Shown here piece after piece: positions 12,288-21,324 of a stretch of 41,894 nucleotides of DNA (the first letter of the stretch is position 1; every line of letters begins with the position of its first letter). The notes beneath the pieces were generated by a model. The model ran no database searches. It worked only from the letters and a program-made list of their open reading frames with translations, and was not told the origin of the DNA. Position numbers and translations under genes: made by a program. The DNA is from a virus, in the IMG/VR virus record IMGVR_UViG_3300047548_001285, positions 1 through 41,894 of that record. One strand, 5' to 3'.

Positions 12288-13328
12288 TTAATCTCTCATA
12301 CCCAATGCTCGTTCCATTTTAGTTTGCAATTTAGTTGATACTGCATAAACAGCATTCGCACTTAATGCAATATCATACCCGTAAGACATTGCGGTTTTGA
12401 TATTTTCAGTTTTTAGTTCAACACCTTCGCTGAATGATTTATATGAAACCCAATTCTTCAAGTACATAAATTGTTGCATTTCATCTGATACTAAATTAGC
12501 TTTAACGAGTTTAGTAATAGTTGCGACATTGTTTTCCCATTGATATCTTCCCATAAATCCATCAATTGTGCCAGCATAGTCTTTGCCCCATTCATATGCA
12601 AAGCCCCCTGCTGATTTAAAATCTTCAAACATTTGAGGATTGCCAATAAAATAATCCCATGCTGCTTTAATAATATCCTTATCAAATAGTTTTGCTATCC
12701 TTGCATCTGATAACATAAACTTTTCAATACCACCCATATAAAAATACTTGAAACCGTTGCGCGGGAATATGATGAATGCAGTTCTCCCATCTGTGTTAAC
12801 GTCGAATGCATCCCCACTTGCTAGTAAGCAATTATCGAAGCTTGCTATTTTAAATTTGTCTTCTAGCATCTCAGCTAGATCATCGAAGCGTCGTTCCCTG
12901 TAGTAATTTGGAACATCTATCTTTGCAGGAGGTTTACCATACAATGCTGTTTTACCTTGTGCATTTTTAAACCCAGTATATAAGAAAGTACGGTACGTCT
13001 TATAAAAATCAACTATTTCGCTACAATTTTTTCTAATGCCTGCAACAAAGTTATTGAATGAATCTTCTGGATAATCCGCTTTCAACTGATCTTTAAGTTT
13101 GTTAATTTCTCTTGTGTATGCAGCAATATATGCGTTTATTTTATCGTGTAACTCTTTTGGAAAAGAATCAATATTATAGTCAATCTCGTTACGTAGCTTA
13201 TTTTCTTTACGCTTTAACTCATCGAGTTTGGCTTCGTACTCAGATAGCTTAAGTTTAATTTCTCTAACTTCACCCGGGGATAGTTGAGCTTCATTTAATG
13301 GATCAATTATCAATTCATTGTAACGCAT
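12288..13328 (-). CDS. ADP-ribosyltransferase-like paralogue with lost catalytic residues
   Basis: The 346-residue protein shares the layout of the neighbour at 11230: the PGE-x-R-E-I-K-L-K-L coiled-coil start, a GKP segment, a FIIFPRNGF strand and a similar C-terminus. The key residues are changed: FLYTG has T118 where R is expected, NCLLAS replaces the S-x-F-x-T-T segment, and SANAVYAVS lacks the Glu. It is probably a non-catalytic relative or structural partner. The N-terminus MRYNELIIDPLNE fits a capsid-targeting sequence cut after E13. A late promoter lies four bases before the ATG, predicting a leaderless message. Confidence 0.65.
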   Translation of the reverse strand: MRYNELIIDPLNEAQLSPGEVREIKLKLSEYEAKLDELKRKENKLRNEIDYNIDSFPKELHDKINAYIAAYTREINKLKDQLKADYPEDSFNNFVAGIRKNCSEIVDFYKTYRTFLYTGFKNAQGKTALYGKPPAKIDVPNYYRERRFDDLAEMLEDKFKIASFDNCLLASGDAFDVNTDGRTAFIIFPRNGFKYFYMGGIEKFMLSDARIAKLFDKDIIKAAWDYFIGNPQMFEDFKSAGGFAYEWGKDYAGTIDGFMGRYQWENNVATITKLVKANLVSDEMQQFMYLKNWVSYKSFSEGVELKTENIKTAMSYGYDIALSANAVYAVSTKLQTKMERALGMRD

Positions 13329-13332
13329 CCAT

Positions 13333-13344
13333 TATTTATAAATA
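13333..13344. promoter_or_regulatory. Palindromic divergent late promoter
   Basis: TATTTATAAATA is a perfect palindrome carrying the TATAAATA octamer on both strands (13337-13344 plus, 13333-13340 minus). The minus octamer is 4 bases and the plus octamer 8 bases from the respective ATG. It should fire both the ART-like pair and the P-loop kinase late in infection. Confidence 0.7.
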
Positions 13345-13352
13345 ATAGCACT

Positions 13353-14024
13353 ATGCTTATTACTGAATTAACAGCCCCAGTTGAAGAGGGCATGTATGAT
13401 CCACACATTTTTAAAGCTGTTTTTATGGCTGGGAGCCCAGGTGCAGGCAAAAGCACTATCGCCAATAAGCTATTTGGTGGTACAGGATTAAAGACATTAA
13501 ATGTCGATGCATTCTGGCAGCTATACAAAGCGCAGGGTAAAGTAGGAAATTACGAGCGTTATTGGGAACTATACAAGTCCCAAGAAAAGAACTTGTTAGA
13601 TGGGCGTATTGGATTGATTATAGACGGCACTGCCAAAAACCCAGAACGTATGGCACAAGTTAAAAAAACATTAGAAGATCTTGGTTATGATACTGCGATG
13701 GTGTTTGTTAACACAAGTTTAGAAACAAGCATGAATAGAGTTGTCAATCGTGCTCGTTCAGGTGGAAAAGATACTGGTCGTGAGATTGACCCGCAGTTTG
13801 TTAAAGATACTTGGGAAAAGACACAAAAGGGGCTTGGTGCATTGCAAGCAATGTTTGGCGGTAGTTTCTTTATTGTAGATAATAATCGTAGCGAACCAAA
13901 TCTAAACTATGTTGCTAAAACAATGAATCGTTGGTTAGCAGCAAAGCCAAGCAAACCTGCTGCTAAGGAATGGATGCAGCAACAATTAGCAGCAAAGCAA
14001 GGTGCTAACGATGCTGATAAATGA
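13353..14024 (+). CDS. P-loop kinase, zeta-toxin-like
   Basis: The 223-residue protein has a Walker A motif GSPGAGKST (27-35), a VDAFW segment after strand 2, IDGTAKNPERM (Walker-B-like) and an R-rich lid (NRVVNRARSGGKDTGR). This resembles zeta-toxin/AAA_33-type small-molecule kinases, which in zeta toxins phosphorylate UDP-sugars. The substrate here is unknown. The N-terminus MLITELTAPVEE resembles a capsid-targeting sequence with a possible cut near E11 or E12, so it may be injected. It overlaps the next ART-like gene by 14 bases. Confidence 0.7.
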   Translation: MLITELTAPVEEGMYDPHIFKAVFMAGSPGAGKSTIANKLFGGTGLKTLNVDAFWQLYKAQGKVGNYERYWELYKSQEKNLLDGRIGLIIDGTAKNPERMAQVKKTLEDLGYDTAMVFVNTSLETSMNRVVNRARSGGKDTGREIDPQFVKDTWEKTQKGLGALQAMFGGSFFIVDNNRSEPNLNYVAKTMNRWLAAKPSKPAAKEWMQQQLAAKQGANDADK

Positions 14025-14823
14025 AATCCTGTTGGAAAATGACAAGTATGGTCGCACTAGAGAGATTACTGTTGCTGAATTTAAAAAACTTTTACCTCAA
14101 CTTGAGATAGCTATCAAAAAACAACAATCAGGTGACCATATCTATCGTGGTAGTCCAAATCTTGCATCACTTGTTTACAGCGACCCAACTGGTGTTGAAC
14201 GTACTTCACGCAACACATCTAACGAGCTAACATTACTTGTTAGTCATATATTACCAAGTTGGCAAAATTGGCCTAAGCGTAGCCGTAGTTTAATTTGTTC
14301 TGAGAGTTATAGTACGGCTAGTTCTTACGGCAGCGGTGGACCGTATATTGTTCTTCCAATTGGTAATCCAAACGTTGGAGTTGTCCCAGCATCAGACTTT
14401 TGGGATGCATTTTCTATGTCACCACCTACGTTCAACGATAACTTTTTAGAATTTTTTAGAACATTTAGATTAGTAGCAGAAGAAGCTAAATTAGGGATTC
14501 ATGTGCCAGCAGCCATTTCAAGCGCACAAGAAATGGTACAAGTCTTAAAAACATATGATGCAGTTTTTACGAAAATGCCACAGTTGGTTGAAAAAATGAA
14601 AGACGAGTTATCTAGTTCTCGTATATATAGAATTGGTGCAATGATTAATTTGCTAACCGCAGGTGATTGTATTTCATCCTTGGATACTTACTTTAATCCA
14701 AAATCAAATAACTTTGTATTAACACCATACAGTGATTACAGTAACCATTTAAACTATGAAGTTTGGTTTAGTGGGCCTGCTGTTCTTGTCAAACAGAAAA
14801 TGTTTAACAAACTTATGAACTAA
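14011..14823 (+). CDS. ADP-ribosyltransferase-like protein
   Basis: ATG at 14011 is inside the end of the kinase gene. The 270-residue product has HIYRGSP (R46), SRSLICSESYSTASSYG (S93) followed by YIVLP, and NYEVWFSGPAVLV near 252-264 with a candidate catalytic Glu. This is the R-S-E layout of the neighbours in a shorter form without the long coiled coil. It begins MLINEILLE, close to the capsid-targeting pattern with a cut after E9. NAD-dependent modification of a host target is the likely role, unproven. It is convergent with the Nudix gene, overlapping by 11 bases. Confidence 0.6.
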   Translation: MLINEILLENDKYGRTREITVAEFKKLLPQLEIAIKKQQSGDHIYRGSPNLASLVYSDPTGVERTSRNTSNELTLLVSHILPSWQNWPKRSRSLICSESYSTASSYGSGGPYIVLPIGNPNVGVVPASDFWDAFSMSPPTFNDNFLEFFRTFRLVAEEAKLGIHVPAAISSAQEMVQVLKTYDAVFTKMPQLVEKMKDELSSSRIYRIGAMINLLTAGDCISSLDTYFNPKSNNFVLTPYSDYSNHLNYEVWFSGPAVLVKQKMFNKLMN

Positions 14824-15205
14824 GTTGCTGGAAGAAAGCATTAATGATGGGGCGATGCTGTTCACGCCCCACTGCACTAAACTCGGTCCAACTCATCCAT
14901 TTAGTCTCTGCAATTTCCCAGCAAAACGGATTAAACGCTACTGGGTCTTTTACCTCTGCCATATAAACGGACAGCAAGTAATCAAACGTCTTAAACGTTC
15001 CCAAATGATTTACTGGTCCAATGTTTGATTGACGCAGCCCAAGCTCTTCTTCTGCTTCACGAATGGCAGCTTGCTCAATGCTTTCGCCTTCATCCACATT
15101 ACCCTTACACAGAGCAAAATGTGGACCGCCAAACATGGGGTTGCTAGAACGGCACACAAGCACCTTGCCGTTGTGATATGGAATAAATGCAGCTTTGGTT
15201 TTCAT
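14813..15205 (-). CDS. Nudix hydrolase
   Basis: The 130-residue protein holds a full Nudix box: GNVDEGESIEQAAIREAEEE and following LGL, matching G-x5-E-x7-R-E-x2-E-E-x-G-U. Nudix enzymes cleave nucleoside diphosphates linked to another group. Substrates could be ADP-ribose, NAD, capped RNA or oxidised nucleotides. Being surrounded by four ART-like genes makes an ADP-ribose or NAD-linked substrate attractive, but this is inference. It is the only minus-strand gene between 13.3 and 17.9 kb and appears self-contained. Confidence 0.85.
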   Translation of the reverse strand: MKTKAAFIPYHNGKVLVCRSSNPMFGGPHFALCKGNVDEGESIEQAAIREAEEELGLRQSNIGPVNHLGTFKTFDYLLSVYMAEVKDPVAFNPFCWEIAETKWMSWTEFSAVGREQHRPIINAFFQQLSS

Positions 15206-15255
15206 GTCAATAGTATACTACAAATAAATATACCAGCAATAGGATATTTGGTAAA

Positions 15256-16236
15256 ATGTCGTTAAAACCAGGACAAATTAAAGATCTAAAAGTAAAGTTT
15301 GAAAAGCTAAAAGGACTTGAAGCACTAGAAAAAAGGTTGAAAGCCTTGAACGATACGAGGTATCACTTTGATTCTTTGGATACAAAAACTTCTGGCGCAC
15401 TTAGTTTTGCTAAAAAAGAATTTGACGTAGTATTCAAAAAAGTCAAAGACGAAATTGACAAGACCAAACAAGAAATAATGGCATTGCAAAATACCAAAGC
15501 TGCTAAAAATCCTGCTTTAGATAAACTAGTAAAAACAATGGCAAAAGAATGCAGCCAAGCTATTACAGCTTACCGTAAAGCACAAGCTGTTTTGGTACGC
15601 GGGTCCAAAGGTAAACCAGATGCATTTATAGGTCGCAGTTGGAATAACAGAGAACCAAAAGACAGTGATTCAGATGCACAAAAGATCTATGATATTGCAC
15701 TTAAATCAATGGGCTTTAAATCACTAAGATCAAATAGTATTTTCACTACAGCAGATACAGATCAAGCAAGCGGGTATGGCGACACTTATTACATTTTCCC
15801 AAAGAATGGATTTGCATTTCATTGGACTCGAGGTAATCCTGACTTAGTGCTAGACAGCATTGGTGAAGTTTTAGATATAGGTAAAATTGAAGATATAACA
15901 GTTGATGTTGAAAATTGGTATGCGAGCAAATATAAGAAAAGCTTAAATTGGAAGTATGAAGATCCATACGATGCTGCATATGATATTGCCGGTTTTCTAA
16001 AAACACTTGCTAAACTAAAATATCCAAAAGCAAAAAGCATAACATTAAACAAACTAATTAATTTTGAGTTCATCAAGAATGAACTTGAGGCAACTAACAA
16101 AGACTTTTTAAGTGCTATAGAAAGCGGCGGTGAAGTTATGATCGCTGGTGAATATTATGCTATTAGTACCGAATCAAAATTAGGCGAATACATACTCAAT
16201 GCACTAAAAATAGAAGCAATGAATATGTATTTTTAA
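15256..16236 (+). CDS. ADP-ribosyltransferase-like paralogue without targeting peptide
   Basis: The 326-residue protein aligns in layout with the genes at 11230 and 12288. It starts MSLKPGQIKDLKVKFEKL, matching their PGQ/PGE coiled-coil segment, so it lacks the 10-17 residue N-terminal extension. Catalytic residues are kept: VLVRG (R115), NSIFTT (S161) and AGEYYAIS (E299). There is no in-frame start upstream. AGGA lies ahead of the ATG and an ATAAATA late element near 15225. It may act in the infected cell rather than be packaged. The radical SAM gene follows by six bases. Confidence 0.7.
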   Translation: MSLKPGQIKDLKVKFEKLKGLEALEKRLKALNDTRYHFDSLDTKTSGALSFAKKEFDVVFKKVKDEIDKTKQEIMALQNTKAAKNPALDKLVKTMAKECSQAITAYRKAQAVLVRGSKGKPDAFIGRSWNNREPKDSDSDAQKIYDIALKSMGFKSLRSNSIFTTADTDQASGYGDTYYIFPKNGFAFHWTRGNPDLVLDSIGEVLDIGKIEDITVDVENWYASKYKKSLNWKYEDPYDAAYDIAGFLKTLAKLKYPKAKSITLNKLINFEFIKNELEATNKDFLSAIESGGEVMIAGEYYAISTESKLGEYILNALKIEAMNMYF

Positions 16237-16242
16237 TCAAAA

Positions 16243-17778
16243 ATGAACATAAAATTTATTTTAACATGTGCCCCAGCTGATAAGATTTACATTAGTCCAG
16301 CATATTTTATGCTTCGAACTTATTTTGATTTAAATAGTTCGAATAAAGATAAGGTAAAATGGTTTAGTCCATTTTACGATCCTAATGTCAGTTTATCAGA
16401 AATTGTAAAAACAATTGTCGAAGAAGAAATTGATATACTCTGTCTAAGCGTGTTTATCTGGAACAGAGTTCAACTTCTACAATTAGCTGAAAGTATCAAA
16501 AAGATTTTACCTAACATAATAATTGTTGCAGGTGGTCCAGATTTAGATGCACATCGTAATCCAGAATTTTTCAAAGATTATCCTTATTTAGATTATGTTG
16601 TTTATGGAGACGGTGAAGAAGCATTTACAGAAATTGTAAATTCAATAATTGAAAAACGCCCCTTAACATCAGCTAACAATATTGTTACAGCTAAGGAATT
16701 TTTCCCACATAAAATTTTCCAAGACGAAGAGTTTTCTAAAATTAGTCCTTGGCTTGTACTGCGTGACGAAATCAAAGAAACAGTTGATAATTTTGGAAAA
16801 GATAATTGCATTTTATTTTGGGAAATGGCAAGAGGTTGTCCATACAAGTGTAGCTTCTGTGATTGGAACAATGGATTACATAATAAAGTCAAGCGTCGTA
16901 GATCTAATTGGAAAGAAGAAATTGATTTCTTTAGTGAAATAGGTGCAGAGGTTCGAGTTATAGATGCAAACTGGGGTATATACAAAGAAGACGTTGAGAT
17001 ACACAAATATGCAGTTGACAAACTAGTTTTTCATGCTTTTAATTTACCTAAACTTAATAAAAAAATTGCATACGATATTATGTCATTTAGCTATCAACAT
17101 TTCCCAAATGAAAAATATCGCGTTAGCTTACAAGATGTAAATGAAGAAGTATTAAAAAACATTGATAGACCTAGTATCCCATGGGATGAACACAAACAAC
17201 TATTACTTGAATTACGTGAAAAGCACCCTAATATAAGCATGGGAGGTGAAGTAATTGTTGGTTTACCTGGTCAAACTGTTGACTCTTGGATTGAAACTTT
17301 AATTGAAATAGAATCAGCGAGTATAAACACATTACACGCAAACATTTGGATGCTGTTACCAAATAGCCCTGCTTATAAAAAAGAATATCAAAAGAAATTT
17401 GAAATTACAAATGATGAATTAATTTTTATTAATAAAGAATTTAATTCAGTTGATGAAGTATATAATGCGATTGATAATGGATTACCAGGATGGTATAAAA
17501 CACGAATAGTTACAGGTATGTATACTGCTAATTTTACTGACATAATAACAATGTCTGCATTAAGTCTAGTTTATGTAGCAGTAAAGGAATATTTTAAAAA
17601 GATTCCATTCCATACTTTCATTAAAAAAATTAGAAAAAGACTTGAAGAAGAATGCCAATTAATTGCAAATGATATCATAACAACAAAAGTGTTTGGTGTC
17701 CAAAAAGATGGAAAAATAATATCATTTGATTCATACTTTTTAGACGTATATAACATTAAACAATTATTAAAAAGTTGA
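16243..17778 (+). CDS. B12-binding-type radical SAM protein
   Basis: The 511-residue protein has an N-terminal Rossmann-like part (about 50-130, with VAGGPDLDAHRNPEFF and YGDGEEAF) typical of cobalamin-binding radical SAM enzymes, then RGCPYKCSFCDW (C199, C203, C206) and GGEVIVGLPGQTVDSW. Members methylate or rearrange unreactive carbon atoms. The classical cobalamin-binding DxHxxG motif is not seen, so cobalamin may not bind. It follows the ART-like gene closely and is followed by a structured RNA. The substrate is unknown. Confidence 0.85.
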   Translation: MNIKFILTCAPADKIYISPAYFMLRTYFDLNSSNKDKVKWFSPFYDPNVSLSEIVKTIVEEEIDILCLSVFIWNRVQLLQLAESIKKILPNIIIVAGGPDLDAHRNPEFFKDYPYLDYVVYGDGEEAFTEIVNSIIEKRPLTSANNIVTAKEFFPHKIFQDEEFSKISPWLVLRDEIKETVDNFGKDNCILFWEMARGCPYKCSFCDWNNGLHNKVKRRRSNWKEEIDFFSEIGAEVRVIDANWGIYKEDVEIHKYAVDKLVFHAFNLPKLNKKIAYDIMSFSYQHFPNEKYRVSLQDVNEEVLKNIDRPSIPWDEHKQLLLELREKHPNISMGGEVIVGLPGQTVDSWIETLIEIESASINTLHANIWMLLPNSPAYKKEYQKKFEITNDELIFINKEFNSVDEVYNAIDNGLPGWYKTRIVTGMYTANFTDIITMSALSLVYVAVKEYFKKIPFHTFIKKIRKRLEEECQLIANDIITTKVFGVQKDGKIISFDSYFLDVYNIKQLLKS

Positions 17779-17947
17779 CCCCAGACCGATCCCTGTTACT
17801 ATAGACATTAATTTCCACTGTCTGTAATATATCCCTGGGCCTCTTTCCGTTAATCTAAGGTGGAAAATAAATTAACGGATGTCCAAGAGGGCGGTGCAGC
17901 CGGGCACTAGGTTGGATGCAGGAACATTGTTTGTTTGCATCACCGGC
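17779..17947 (+). ncRNA. Structured RNA element behind the radical SAM gene
   Basis: This 170-base gap is more GC-rich than its flanks and full of nested stems: CCCAG/CTGGG (17780-17784, 17835-17839) competing with CAGAC/GTCTG, CCTCTT/AAGAGG (17840-17845, 17885-17890) around CCGTTAAT/ATTAACGG (17847-17854, 17871-17878), and GCCGG/CCGGC (17899-17903, 17943-17947) around GATGCA/TGCATC. No T-run follows, so it is not a simple terminator. The strand is not certain. I recognise no family. Confidence 0.45.
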
Positions 17948-17951
17948 ACTT

Positions 17952-18431
17952 TTATCCTAAAAATTGCATATGAAATGAACTATGTGCAGGACCAAGGTAA
18001 AATGTACCGAGAGCAAATGAATCTGCTATAACATCTATGTACTGAGAAGCAGTCATATTTTCAATTAGTGATACTGACCAAACACCACTTGCAGAAGCAG
18101 GCACATGCATCAATTGCATTAAAGCACCATTTTTTCTAATTTGAAATCTTCCCGATGTTGCTCCATTTTGATACATATTCAAAGTTATTTGATAATATCC
18201 GGCATCTGTTACTGTTACTTGTCCTGTAGTTCCATTCCAAGTAATGCCGCCTCTGCTAAATCTTTGAACAAAATGTGTTGAATTTAATACCTGCTGACTT
18301 GCAGTATAAAGCACATCTCCCCCAAAGTTTCCGTTTAGACTTAATGCAGGTCGAGCAGCAAGACTCGAAGCTAATTTATCTGGAGTAACGGAACCAGAAG
18401 CAATTACATCTGCTGTAACTTGTGTAAACAT
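17952..18431 (-). CDS. C1q-like / fibre-tip protein
   Basis: The 159-residue product starts with a short segment found in fibre proteins (SGSVTPDKLASSLA) followed by a beta-rich domain of about 125 residues (NSTHFVQRFSRGGITWNG, DAGYYQITLNMYQ, MTASQYIDVIADSF) that reads as a C1q/TNF-like jelly roll. Such domains form trimers at fibre tips and bind surface ligands. A CATAAATA late element (18450-18457) and AAGGAG precede the ATG. It stands alone on the minus strand, so a switched or accessory adhesin is possible. Confidence 0.7.
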   Translation of the reverse strand: MFTQVTADVIASGSVTPDKLASSLAARPALSLNGNFGGDVLYTASQQVLNSTHFVQRFSRGGITWNGTTGQVTVTDAGYYQITLNMYQNGATSGRFQIRKNGALMQLMHVPASASGVWSVSLIENMTASQYIDVIADSFALGTFYLGPAHSSFHMQFLG

Positions 18432-18482
18432 AAATAAAATCTCCTTGCATATTTATGGTTCCTGTGCTAACTTAAAAGTCAA

Positions 18483-18572
18483 GGAAGGATGGGCGAGTGG
18501 TTTATGCCTGCAGTCTTGAAAACTGCCGTACTAGCGATAGTACCGTGAGTTCGAATCTCACTCCTTCCGCCA
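18483..18572 (+). tRNA. tRNA-Ser(TGA)
   Basis: Acceptor GGAAGGA pairs with TCCTTCC, discriminator G as usual for Ser, encoded CCA, class II variable arm, anticodon TGA at 18517-18519. Confidence 0.94.
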
Positions 18573-18588
18573 ACTACAGGAAAATAAT

Positions 18589-19710
18589 TTGCGTATTGAA
18601 AATGATTTAAAGTTAGACTTCTCTGATGTACTAATACGTCCAAAGAGGTCGACACTAGCAAGTCGCAGCGAAGTAAGCTTAGAGCGAGAGTTTACATTCC
18701 GTAACAGCAAACAAACTTACAAAGGCATTCCAATTATGGCTGCTAACATGGATGGTGTTGGTACATTCACTATTGCTGAGGTATTAGCAAACTATGGAAT
18801 GTTTACTTGCTTAGTTAAGCACTATCCAATTGATGATCTAGTAGAATGGATCTATACTATTGGTGGGAAAGATTGTGAAAATTGGGCATACAGTCTTGGT
18901 ATTACTGAATCAGATCTTGAAAAGTTCTTTAGTGTGTATAAGCGCACACTGGATGAAGATCATGTTAACAGGTCAATCAAATACGTGTGCATCGACGTAG
19001 CAAATGGTTACAGCGAACGATTTGTAGACTTTATTAAGAGATTTAGGGATCTTTACCCTGAGCTCGTATTAATTGCTGGTAACGTTGTCACTGGCGAAAT
19101 GACAGAGGAATTAATCTTAAATGGTGTCGATATTGTTAAAGTGGGCATTGGACCTGGATCAGTATGTACAACAAGGATTAAAACTGGGGTTGGGTATCCA
19201 CAACTATCTGCTATTATTGAGTGTGCTGATGCTGCTCATGGGCTTGCTGGCCACATTATTGCTGACGGTGGCTGTACTAGTCCTGGAGATGTAGCAAAGG
19301 CTTTTGGGGCAGGAGCAGACTTTGTTATGCTAGGTGGTATGCTTGCCGGTCATAAAGAAGGCGGCGGCAACATTACCAAGAAAATGTACCAAACAAATGA
19401 ACTTGATGAACACGGGTATCATATTAACAAGGAAGAAATGTTTGTTAAGTTCTATGGAATGAGTTCTCAAGCTGCAAATGAAAAGCATTTTGGTGGACTA
19501 AAGGATTATCGTGCAAGTGAAGGGCGCGAAGTTCTAATTCCTTTTAGGGGAAGTATAGAAAATACTGTACAAGACTTACTTGGTGGATTGCGTTCTTCTT
19601 GTACATATGTTGGTGCAAGTAAATTAAAAGAATTAAGTAAGCGCACAACATTTATTCGGGTGAATAACACTCATAATAAAGTTTATGAGAGCAAAACAAC
19701 AAGGATTTAA
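18589..19710 (+). CDS. guaC: GMP reductase
   Basis: The 373-residue protein follows the IMPDH/GMPR barrel. It opens [17 protein letters not shown], has the active-site loop [11 protein letters not shown] with its catalytic Cys, [19 protein letters not shown], the phosphate-binding DGGC and GGMLAGH segments, YRASEGREV and [17 protein letters not shown] rather than IMPDH is indicated by the missing CBS domains and by these sequences. It converts GMP to IMP with NADPH, feeding purine salvage. TTG at 18589 follows CAGGAAAA and gives the expected N-terminus. It is rare in phages; host takeover of guanine nucleotide pools is inferred. Confidence 0.92.
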   Translation: MRIENDLKLDFSDVLIRPKRSTLASRSEVSLEREFTFRNSKQTYKGIPIMAANMDGVGTFTIAEVLANYGMFTCLVKHYPIDDLVEWIYTIGGKDCENWAYSLGITESDLEKFFSVYKRTLDEDHVNRSIKYVCIDVANGYSERFVDFIKRFRDLYPELVLIAGNVVTGEMTEELILNGVDIVKVGIGPGSVCTTRIKTGVGYPQLSAIIECADAAHGLAGHIIADGGCTSPGDVAKAFGAGADFVMLGGMLAGHKEGGGNITKKMYQTNELDEHGYHINKEEMFVKFYGMSSQAANEKHFGGLKDYRASEGREVLIPFRGSIENTVQDLLGGLRSSCTYVGASKLKELSKRTTFIRVNNTHNKVYESKTTRI

Positions 19711-19712
19711 AA

Positions 19713-20345
19713 ATGTCAAACTTTATCTTTGATCAAAGCGTAGTTAGTGATCCGCAATTTGTAGATGTAAAACACGTAATAGATTCGCTTTGGCATGGAG
19801 GCATTATTCAACGAGGCGCAGGATATTGCTTAGGGATGAGCGATATTGTGCAAAAAATGCTAGAGGCACGTGGAGTAAAATCTGAAATCGTTGAATGTAA
19901 ATTGATCGTTTTGAAAAAAGATCCACCAAGTATGTTTTTAATTGGTCAAAACAAAGTTTTTACAGAAGGAAACATAAATTCTGATCAAACAAAAATTGAT
20001 ACTCACGTAGTTTTGATTACTAAAACTAAAATACCAATGTTAATTGATACTAGCATCGGACATGTTAGTAAAAATGTGCCTTACATATGTGGTCCTGTAA
20101 ACGGGAAAGAACAGACATTAGCTGAATATAAAATAGATGGGGCCGAGTGGGTATACTTAAAAAAGCCTGTTGAAGTATTACCTAACCTACATCAAAAAAG
20201 TTTACTTGAACGTATACGCACAGATTTTGAGGTTGCAAATACATTAAAGTTAATGAAATATATTGTAATTGCGTTAATTTGTATGAGTTTGATTAATTTT
20301 ACTTTAAACATAACAACAGTTGTACTAAAGTTGATGTATCCTTAA
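19713..20345 (+). CDS. Transglutaminase-like cysteine protein with membrane tail
   Basis: The 210-residue protein has GYCLGMSDIVQKMLEARG (C39), THVVL (H98) and LIDTS (D112), in the order and spacing of the Cys-His-Asp triad of the transglutaminase/NlpC-like superfamily. A hydrophobic helix (about 182-203, YIVIALICMSLINFTLNI) near the C-terminus would anchor it in the membrane. Activity could be peptide cleavage or crosslinking. It follows GMP reductase by two bases and so shares its transcript. Family placement is tentative. Confidence 0.55.
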   Translation: MSNFIFDQSVVSDPQFVDVKHVIDSLWHGGIIQRGAGYCLGMSDIVQKMLEARGVKSEIVECKLIVLKKDPPSMFLIGQNKVFTEGNINSDQTKIDTHVVLITKTKIPMLIDTSIGHVSKNVPYICGPVNGKEQTLAEYKIDGAEWVYLKKPVEVLPNLHQKSLLERIRTDFEVANTLKLMKYIVIALICMSLINFTLNITTVVLKLMYP

Positions 20346-21226
20346 AAATTTGGTATAATAAAATCAGCAGAATAAAAGTTACTATTTCGGTTATATTCTA
20401 TTCTAATTTTTTGATCTAAACTAACACCAACTCGAGTTAAAGCTTTAAAATACAAATTTGAAGAACACAGTGAAATATAGTCTAAACTTATATCAGCTTT
20501 TTCTTTACTAAAGACGCTTACATGATAGTTATGGTAATCATCAGTGATCCTGCCATCTGTTGTGTAAGCGTTACCTAAAAATTTTACTCTTGTTTGCGCC
20601 TTCATGGGCATAGAATTTTCTAGTAACTCTATTGAATAATTGTCAATACTACTCCATTTTCCTATAGTATCAATGGACTCAGCATAATGTATTTGGGGTA
20701 CGTTGTTTATTAAATCTAGTATAATATGAAAATTATGGCTTGAAGGATCAATGCGTCTTAATATCCAATATAGTTCTTGAGTAGTGCCTATTTTATTTCC
20801 AATACTGCTAGGACCTAACAATAACATATGTGCATTAGTTAAATTTAAAACGTCAAATGCAATAATTTTCTTTTGACCTTTTGTTATGTAAAAGTGATCG
20901 TTATTGACACTGTTTAAAGAAAAAACTGTTTTAATAGGATTATAGATAAAACTATCTATTAAAAGTTTTACAGGGTAAATTGATTTTATATCTTTTTTAA
21001 ATAATTCGTAGAACGTTCTTATAAATTCTTTTTTATATACTCCTTTACTTGTTTGAGCATGATCAAAAAAATTACCAAATGAACTTGGAAAGTAAAAGAT
21101 ATGATCAAAAATATTGCCATAAAAATAATGTAAGTCGAGATTAAATTCCTGTTTTAAAAAATTTATGAGATCGTCATTAGGATAATCTCTAAATCCATCT
21201 GCATAAAGCTTAAATAATTTAGCCAT
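20342..21226 (-). CDS. Hypothetical protein, 294 residues
   Basis: The product (MAKLFKLYADGFRDYP...) is rich in Phe, Tyr, Asn and Asp, and I recognise no motif, signal peptide or membrane helix. It is convergent with the preceding gene, overlapping by four bases. An AATAAATA late element ends four bases before the ATG, predicting a leaderless message, and that element touches the first base of tRNA-Arg on the other strand. Confidence 0.65.
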   Translation of the reverse strand: MAKLFKLYADGFRDYPNDDLINFLKQEFNLDLHYFYGNIFDHIFYFPSSFGNFFDHAQTSKGVYKKEFIRTFYELFKKDIKSIYPVKLLIDSFIYNPIKTVFSLNSVNNDHFYITKGQKKIIAFDVLNLTNAHMLLLGPSSIGNKIGTTQELYWILRRIDPSSHNFHIILDLINNVPQIHYAESIDTIGKWSSIDNYSIELLENSMPMKAQTRVKFLGNAYTTDGRITDDYHNYHVSVFSKEKADISLDYISLCSSNLYFKALTRVGVSLDQKIRIEYNRNSNFYSADFIIPNF

Positions 21227-21230
21227 AAAA

Positions 21231-21238
21231 TATTTATT
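21231..21238 (-). promoter_or_regulatory. Late promoter variant, leaderless arrangement
   Basis: AATAAATA on the minus strand, four bases before the ATG at 21226. Confidence 0.5.
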
Positions 21239-21315
<77 letters not shown>

Positions 21316-21324
21316 TTTAATTTA

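Noticed and set aside
14825-15265. Plus-strand frames opposite the Nudix gene
   Set aside because: They are antisense to a protein with a perfect Nudix box and have no homology of their own.
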